Assembly: GCA_021777685.1 (NCBI GenBank)
Contig: JAJYDH010000013.1
Location: 1 to 26,133, forward strand
Direction of reading: 5' to 3'
DNA length: 26,133 nt
DNA from: Planctomycetota bacterium
GTDB taxonomy: Bacteria > Planctomycetota > Planctomycetia > Isosphaerales > Isosphaeraceae
Shown: one piece after another, positions 22,738-26,133 of the stretch
Layout: the number at the start of each line of letters is the position of its first letter
Position numbering within the stretch: position 1 is the first letter of the stretch
Position numbers and translations under genes: made by a program
The notes under the pieces: generated by a model
Seen by the model: only the letters and a program-made list of their open reading frames with translations
The model's database searches: none
Told to the model about the DNA's origin: nothing

Positions 22738-24501
22738 TCATTCGCGGCGGTGGACGATCAACTGATAGGCACCGACGTCCCCGCCCGGGCGCCCGATCCA
22801 GGCCCGGAGCGTGCCGGGGCCGGCCTTGAACTCGAACCCCTCGATCCGGCACGACCGCGATCCGGGCGCAAGCTCGGCCGCGGCCGAGACCCCCGACAGC
22901 TCGACATGCGCCAGGCCCGGCGGCCCGAAGGCGTAGATCAGCTCCAGGTCGTAGCGGCCGGGGCGGACGACCTCGACCTCCCAGCCGCCCAGCGTCCCGG
23001 GCTCCCAGGCAGTCGCCTCGCCTCGCCAGTCCTGGCGGGTCAAGGTCGCCGGGTTTTCGGCCGGTGAGCCGAGATGGATGCGCGGCGGGGCGAAGTCGCG
23101 GGTCGAGCGGACGTCGCGGAACCAGCCCTCGTACCCCCGGAGCATCGAGGCGACGACGTCGGGATGCTTCTCGGCGATGTCCGTCATCTCAAGGGGGTCG
23201 GCGAGCATGTCGTACAGCTCGTAATGCGGCGAGGCGGGCAGCGGGATCGGCTCGACGCTCCTCGGCTGCACCAGCTTGTACCGGCCCGACCGCGCGGCGA
23301 AGGCCCGGTGGAGTTCTGGGACGTCCCCCCGGTGCCACTGGAAGTAGAGGGTCCGGTCGGGCCAGTCGACCGGCTGGCCTTTCAGGAGCGGCAGGAGGTT
23401 CCGGCCGTCGAGCGCGACCGAATCGGGCTTCGCCACGGCGCAGGCTTCGAGCAGGGTCGGTGTCAGGTCGATGTGCGCGGCGGCCTGCTCGACGACCCGG
23501 CCGGGTTCCAGGGTGCCCGGCCAGCGGATGAAGCAGGGGACCCGGATGCCCCCCTCGTGGACGCTCCCCTTGCGGTCGAGCATCCCGGCGACGTATCGGG
23601 GCTGCTGCGGGCCGTTGTCGGTCAGGAAGACCACGATCGTGTCCCGCGCGATGCCCAGCGCGTCGAGCCGGTCGAGCACCCGGCCGACGTTCCGGTCGAG
23701 GTTCGAGACCATCGCGTAGACCTTCGCCGTGGTCTCGACCGGGATCGTCGCGGGGAGCGAATGGCCGACCCCGGGCTCGCCCCGGTACGGGACCAGGCCG
23801 AGGTAAGGCTTGAGGTCGTCGTCGGAGACCTGCAACGGCTCGTGCGGCGCGTTGAAGGCGAGGTAGGCGAAGAACGGCCCGGCCGGGTCGGCCTCGATGA
23901 ACCGGATCGCCGCGTCGGCGAAGACGTCCGAGCAATACCCTCGGGACTTCTCCTCCCGGCCGTTGTGCTCCAGGATCGGGTTGAAGTAACTGTTGCCCGG
24001 GGGGTCGGAGACCTGGCCGATCCCGCCGCCTCGGTGGACGAGCGCCTCCTGGAACCCCTGGTCGATCGGGCGGAGCGGGGCGTTGTCGCCCAGGTGCCAC
24101 TTGCCGAAGATCCCCGTCCGGTAGCCGGCCGGCCGGAGCATCTCGGCGAGCGTCACCTCGTCGGGGTGCATCATCGACCGCCCCCGGAAGGTGTCGACCA
24201 CCCCCGTCCGGTAGTTGTACCGGCCCGTCATCAGGCTGGACCGCGTCGGCGAGCAGACCGGCGAGACGTAGAACGACCGGAACCGGACCGACTCCCGAGC
24301 CAGGGCGTCGATCCGGGGCGTGCGGATCTGCGGATTGCCGTGGAACCCGAGGTCGCCGTACCCCTGGTCGTCCGCGAGGATCAGTAGGACGTTCGGCCGC
24401 CTCGGCGGGGGGGGCTCGGCCCCCGAGGGGATCGCCAACACCTGCCCGAGGGCGGCGAGGCCGATCGCGCGGGCCATCTTGATGATGAGTAGTCGCGACA
24501 T
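22738..24501 (-). CDS. exported sulfatase with C-terminal extension
   Basis: A 587-residue formylglycine-dependent sulfatase. An N-terminal signal (about 1-28) precedes NVLLILADDQGYGDLG (37-52, with metal-binding Asp44-Asp45). The CxPxR motif is C83-S-P-T-R87 (VCSPTRSSLMTGR), where Cys83 would be converted to formylglycine. GKWHLGD, NAPHEP, LTDNGPQ and DRKGSVHEGGIRVP complete the active site. A C-terminal part of about 110 residues after the core (from about 475) is beta-rich (WEVEVVRPGRYDLELIYAF) and may bind carbohydrate. The GH18 gene follows 15 bp downstream, suggesting that a sulfated amino-sugar polymer is desulfated and cut by the pair. An upstream maturase for formylglycine is not in the window. 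Specificity is unknown. Confidence 0.92.
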   Translation of the reverse strand: MSRLLIIKMARAIGLAALGQVLAIPSGAEPPPPRRPNVLLILADDQGYGDLGFHGNPQIRTPRIDALARESVRFRSFYVSPVCSPTRSSLMTGRYNYRTGVVDTFRGRSMMHPDEVTLAEMLRPAGYRTGIFGKWHLGDNAPLRPIDQGFQEALVHRGGGIGQVSDPPGNSYFNPILEHNGREEKSRGYCSDVFADAAIRFIEADPAGPFFAYLAFNAPHEPLQVSDDDLKPYLGLVPYRGEPGVGHSLPATIPVETTAKVYAMVSNLDRNVGRVLDRLDALGIARDTIVVFLTDNGPQQPRYVAGMLDRKGSVHEGGIRVPCFIRWPGTLEPGRVVEQAAAHIDLTPTLLEACAVAKPDSVALDGRNLLPLLKGQPVDWPDRTLYFQWHRGDVPELHRAFAARSGRYKLVQPRSVEPIPLPASPHYELYDMLADPLEMTDIAEKHPDVVASMLRGYEGWFRDVRSTRDFAPPRIHLGSPAENPATLTRQDWRGEATAWEPGTLGGWEVEVVRPGRYDLELIYAFGPPGLAHVELSGVSAAAELAPGSRSCRIEGFEFKAGPGTLRAWIGRPGGDVGAYQLIVHRRE

Positions 24502-24683
24502 CGGGAGACTCGTCCGGTGGGGCCGAATTTGAGGATTCGGCCCATCATCGCAGACGGCCGGCCCCTCGGGAATCCCCAGGTCCGGGACCGATCGGCGAGG
24601 GGTCGAGCATTGCCCAGGGGGCCGGTCCCGGCCAGAATAGGAGCCTCCCGACCCGATCTCCCGAACCCAGGAGCCTTCGCCCG

Positions 24684-25883
24684 ATGTTCGAACTCGGCCC
24701 GGTCCAGGACGCCTTGCGGGAGTACGGGCTCGACGGCTGGCTGCTCTACGACTTCAAGGGGAGCAACCCGCTGGCCCGGCGCATCCTCGACCTGGACGGC
24801 CGCAAGCCCTTCTCCCGGCGCTTCTTCTACCTCGTCCCGGCCGAGGGGACGCCGATCAAGCTGGTCCACGCGATCGAATCCGGGGCTCTCGACCACCTGC
24901 CGGGCGAGAAGCGGGCCTATCTCCGCTGGCAGGAGCTGGAGGCCGGGGTCGCGGCGCTGGTCGCCGGGCGGTCGAGGGTGGCGATGGAGTATTCGCCCCG
25001 GAACGCCAACCCGTACATCTCGCGGGTCGACGCCGGGACGGTCGAGCTGGTCCGCTCGGCCGGGGCCGAGGTTGTCTCCTCCGGCGACCTCGTCGGCCGG
25101 TTCGAGGCCACCTGGGACGACGACCAGTGGGCCATGCACCGGGAGGCCGCCCGGGTCTGCCGAGGCGCCTACGACGTGGCCTTCGGCCTGATCGCCGAGC
25201 GGGTCCGCGAGGACAGGTCGGTGATGGAGACCGACGTCCAGAAGGCGATCCTCGACCATTTCGCGGCCAACGGCCTGACCACCGACGGCCCGCCGATCGT
25301 CGGGGTCGGGCCCCACAGCGGCGACCCCCATTACGAGACGACCCCCGAGACCGACGCCCCGATCCGCGAAGGGGATTTCGTCCTGGTCGACCTCTGGGCC
25401 AAGGTGAACAGGCCCCGGGCCGTCTATGCCGACTACACCCGCGTCGGCTTCGTCGGCGAGTCGGTCCCGAGCCTCTACGAGGACCGCTTCCGGGTCATCG
25501 TCGAGGCCCGAGACGCCGGGATCGCGCTGGTGAAGGAGCGGTTCGCTTCCGGCCGGGAACTTCGAGGCGGGGAGGTCGACGACGCCGTCCGCCGGGTCGT
25601 CGAGGCGGCGGGCTACGGCGAGTTCTTCAACCATCGGACCGGCCACAACATCGGCCAGGACGACCACGGCAACGGCGCGCACCTCGACAACCTGGAGACC
25701 CGCGACGACCGGCTCATCCTCCGCCGGACCTGCTTCTCGATCGAGCCCGGCATCTACAAGGAAGACTTCGGCGTCCGGACCGAGGTCGACGTCTTCATCG
25801 ACGCCGAGGGCGGGGTCCACGTCACCGGCGGCGAACCCCAGTCGCGGGTCCTGCCGATCCTGGCCCGGGCGGGCGATTTGTGA
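24684..25883 (+). CDS. M24-family Xaa-Pro aminopeptidase-like metallopeptidase
   Basis: A 399-residue peptidase with a creatinase-like N-terminal domain (about 1-145) and a pita-bread M24 catalytic domain (about 150-390). All five metal ligands are visible: Asp236 (VLVDLWAK), Asp250 (VYADYTRVGF), His321 (HRTGHNIGQ), Glu354 (FSIEPGIY) and Glu367 (RTEVDVFI). These would hold two divalent metal ions and remove an N-terminal residue before proline, or cleave dipeptides such as Xaa-Pro. No signal peptide is present. The ATG at 24684 has CAGGAGCC just upstream, and the gene is divergent from the sulfatase with a 182-bp gap that must hold both promoters. Creatinase-type activity is a less likely alternative. 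Confidence 0.88.
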   Translation: MFELGPVQDALREYGLDGWLLYDFKGSNPLARRILDLDGRKPFSRRFFYLVPAEGTPIKLVHAIESGALDHLPGEKRAYLRWQELEAGVAALVAGRSRVAMEYSPRNANPYISRVDAGTVELVRSAGAEVVSSGDLVGRFEATWDDDQWAMHREAARVCRGAYDVAFGLIAERVREDRSVMETDVQKAILDHFAANGLTTDGPPIVGVGPHSGDPHYETTPETDAPIREGDFVLVDLWAKVNRPRAVYADYTRVGFVGESVPSLYEDRFRVIVEARDAGIALVKERFASGRELRGGEVDDAVRRVVEAAGYGEFFNHRTGHNIGQDDHGNGAHLDNLETRDDRLILRRTCFSIEPGIYKEDFGVRTEVDVFIDAEGGVHVTGGEPQSRVLPILARAGDL

Positions 25884-25923
25884 GCGGCCATCGCCCTCAT
25901 GGATGGAGTGCCGTCCGTGGTTC

Positions 25924-25979
25924 GTAGGGTGGGCACCTCCCACCTTCGCGAATGGGATGGTGGGCGGTGCCCACCCTAC
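25924..25979. repeat. REPIN-like inverted repeat, 21-bp arms with GTAG ends
   Basis: Arms 25924-25944 and 25959-25979 are inverted repeats with one mismatch, separated by 14 bp. Each begins GTAG, then GGTGGGC, a 3-base loop and GCCCACC (GGTGGGCACCTCCCACC in the left arm). It shares the outer GTAGGGTGGG with the longer element at 4140-4222, though the interior differs. It lies just after the M24 peptidase gene and before the next plus-strand gene, so an RNA hairpin could also limit read-through. Confidence 0.7.
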
Positions 25980-26004
25980 AAGAGACAAGGGAGCCCGTCC
26001 ACCG

Positions 26005-26133
26005 ATGTCGACGATCGAGCCGAGCGACCAGGAGCACCTCGCGGAGATCCCGCCGCCGAGGCCGACGACCCCGCCGATCCGCCGTGGGTTCGTCTGGGCG
26101 TTGGTGCTCCTCTGCCTACTGACCGCGGCCGTT
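26005..26133 (+). CDS. 5' end of a membrane protein gene
   Basis: Forty-three codons to the window edge, without a stop. The N-terminus is hydrophilic and Pro-rich (SDQEHLAEIPPPRPTTPP), then RR precedes a hydrophobic stretch (GFVWALVLLCLLTAAV), which looks like a single membrane helix with the N-terminus inside. AGGGAG lies about 11 bp before the ATG. The frame is consistent with coding, but the product cannot be identified from this part. Confidence 0.5.
   Translation, partial: MSTIEPSDQEHLAEIPPPRPTTPPIRRGFVWALVLLCLLTAAV

Overview
The window is very G+C-rich, gene-dense bacterial DNA. It most likely comes from a planctomycete of the Isosphaeraceae type. The main evidence is a DUF1587/1595/1592/1588/1585 secreted cytochrome-like protein overlapping a Tat-signal DUF1552 protein (17846-21525), a sulfatase gene followed closely by a glycoside hydrolase family 18 gene (22738-24501 and 21610-22722), DUF4058 and DUF1573 proteins, and secreted low-complexity repeat proteins. 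The phylum assignment is an inference from gene content; no rRNA or other marker gene is present.

Layout. Positions 1-2070 (+) hold the end of a chemotaxis cluster: the tail of an unidentified gene, then cheD, cheY and cheB, two of them with TTG starts overlapping the preceding stop. Positions 2077-8676 (-) carry six genes: a small secreted protein with 11-residue repeats, an EboD-like 3-dehydroquinate synthase homologue, a Tat-exported sugar-isomerase-type TIM barrel, a lipase-like alpha/beta hydrolase, a family 4 glycosyltransferase, and a secreted Tyr/Ser/Thr-rich repeat protein with a C-terminal carboxypeptidase-regulatory-like domain. A REPIN-like palindrome with GTAG ends lies at 4140-4222. 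A small hypothetical gene (9059-9337, +) is followed by a decayed IS1-type transposase (9378-10104).

Positions 10217-12467 (-) encode an ornithine cyclodeaminase-type protein followed by an arginine dihydrolase-type protein. These are the two halves of the cyanobacterial AgrE/ArgZ enzyme, here as separate genes in reversed order; together they could convert arginine to proline. Identical 29-bp palindromes flank the cyclodeaminase gene. Positions 12619-16717 (-) hold a DUF1573 protein, two DUF4058 paralogues, and a uronate-isomerase-like amidohydrolase. A duplicated copy of the amidohydrolase 3' end sits between the DUF4058 genes, so one DUF4058 gene is bracketed by direct repeats.

Positions 16813-21525 (+) contain a stand-alone CoaB-like protein and the DUF1592/DUF1552 pair. 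These converge on the sulfatase/GH18 pair (21610-24501, -). A secreted-type polysaccharide-degrading role for the latter is suggested by the signal peptides and intact catalytic motifs. An M24 Xaa-Pro-type peptidase (24684-25883, +), a second REPIN-like palindrome (25924-25979) and the start of a membrane protein close the window.

The most noteworthy items are the split AgrE/ArgZ pathway, the direct-repeat-bracketed DUF4058 gene with its displaced amidohydrolase 3' end, and the two GTAG-ended palindromes. No tRNA, rRNA, CRISPR array or intact mobile element was seen.
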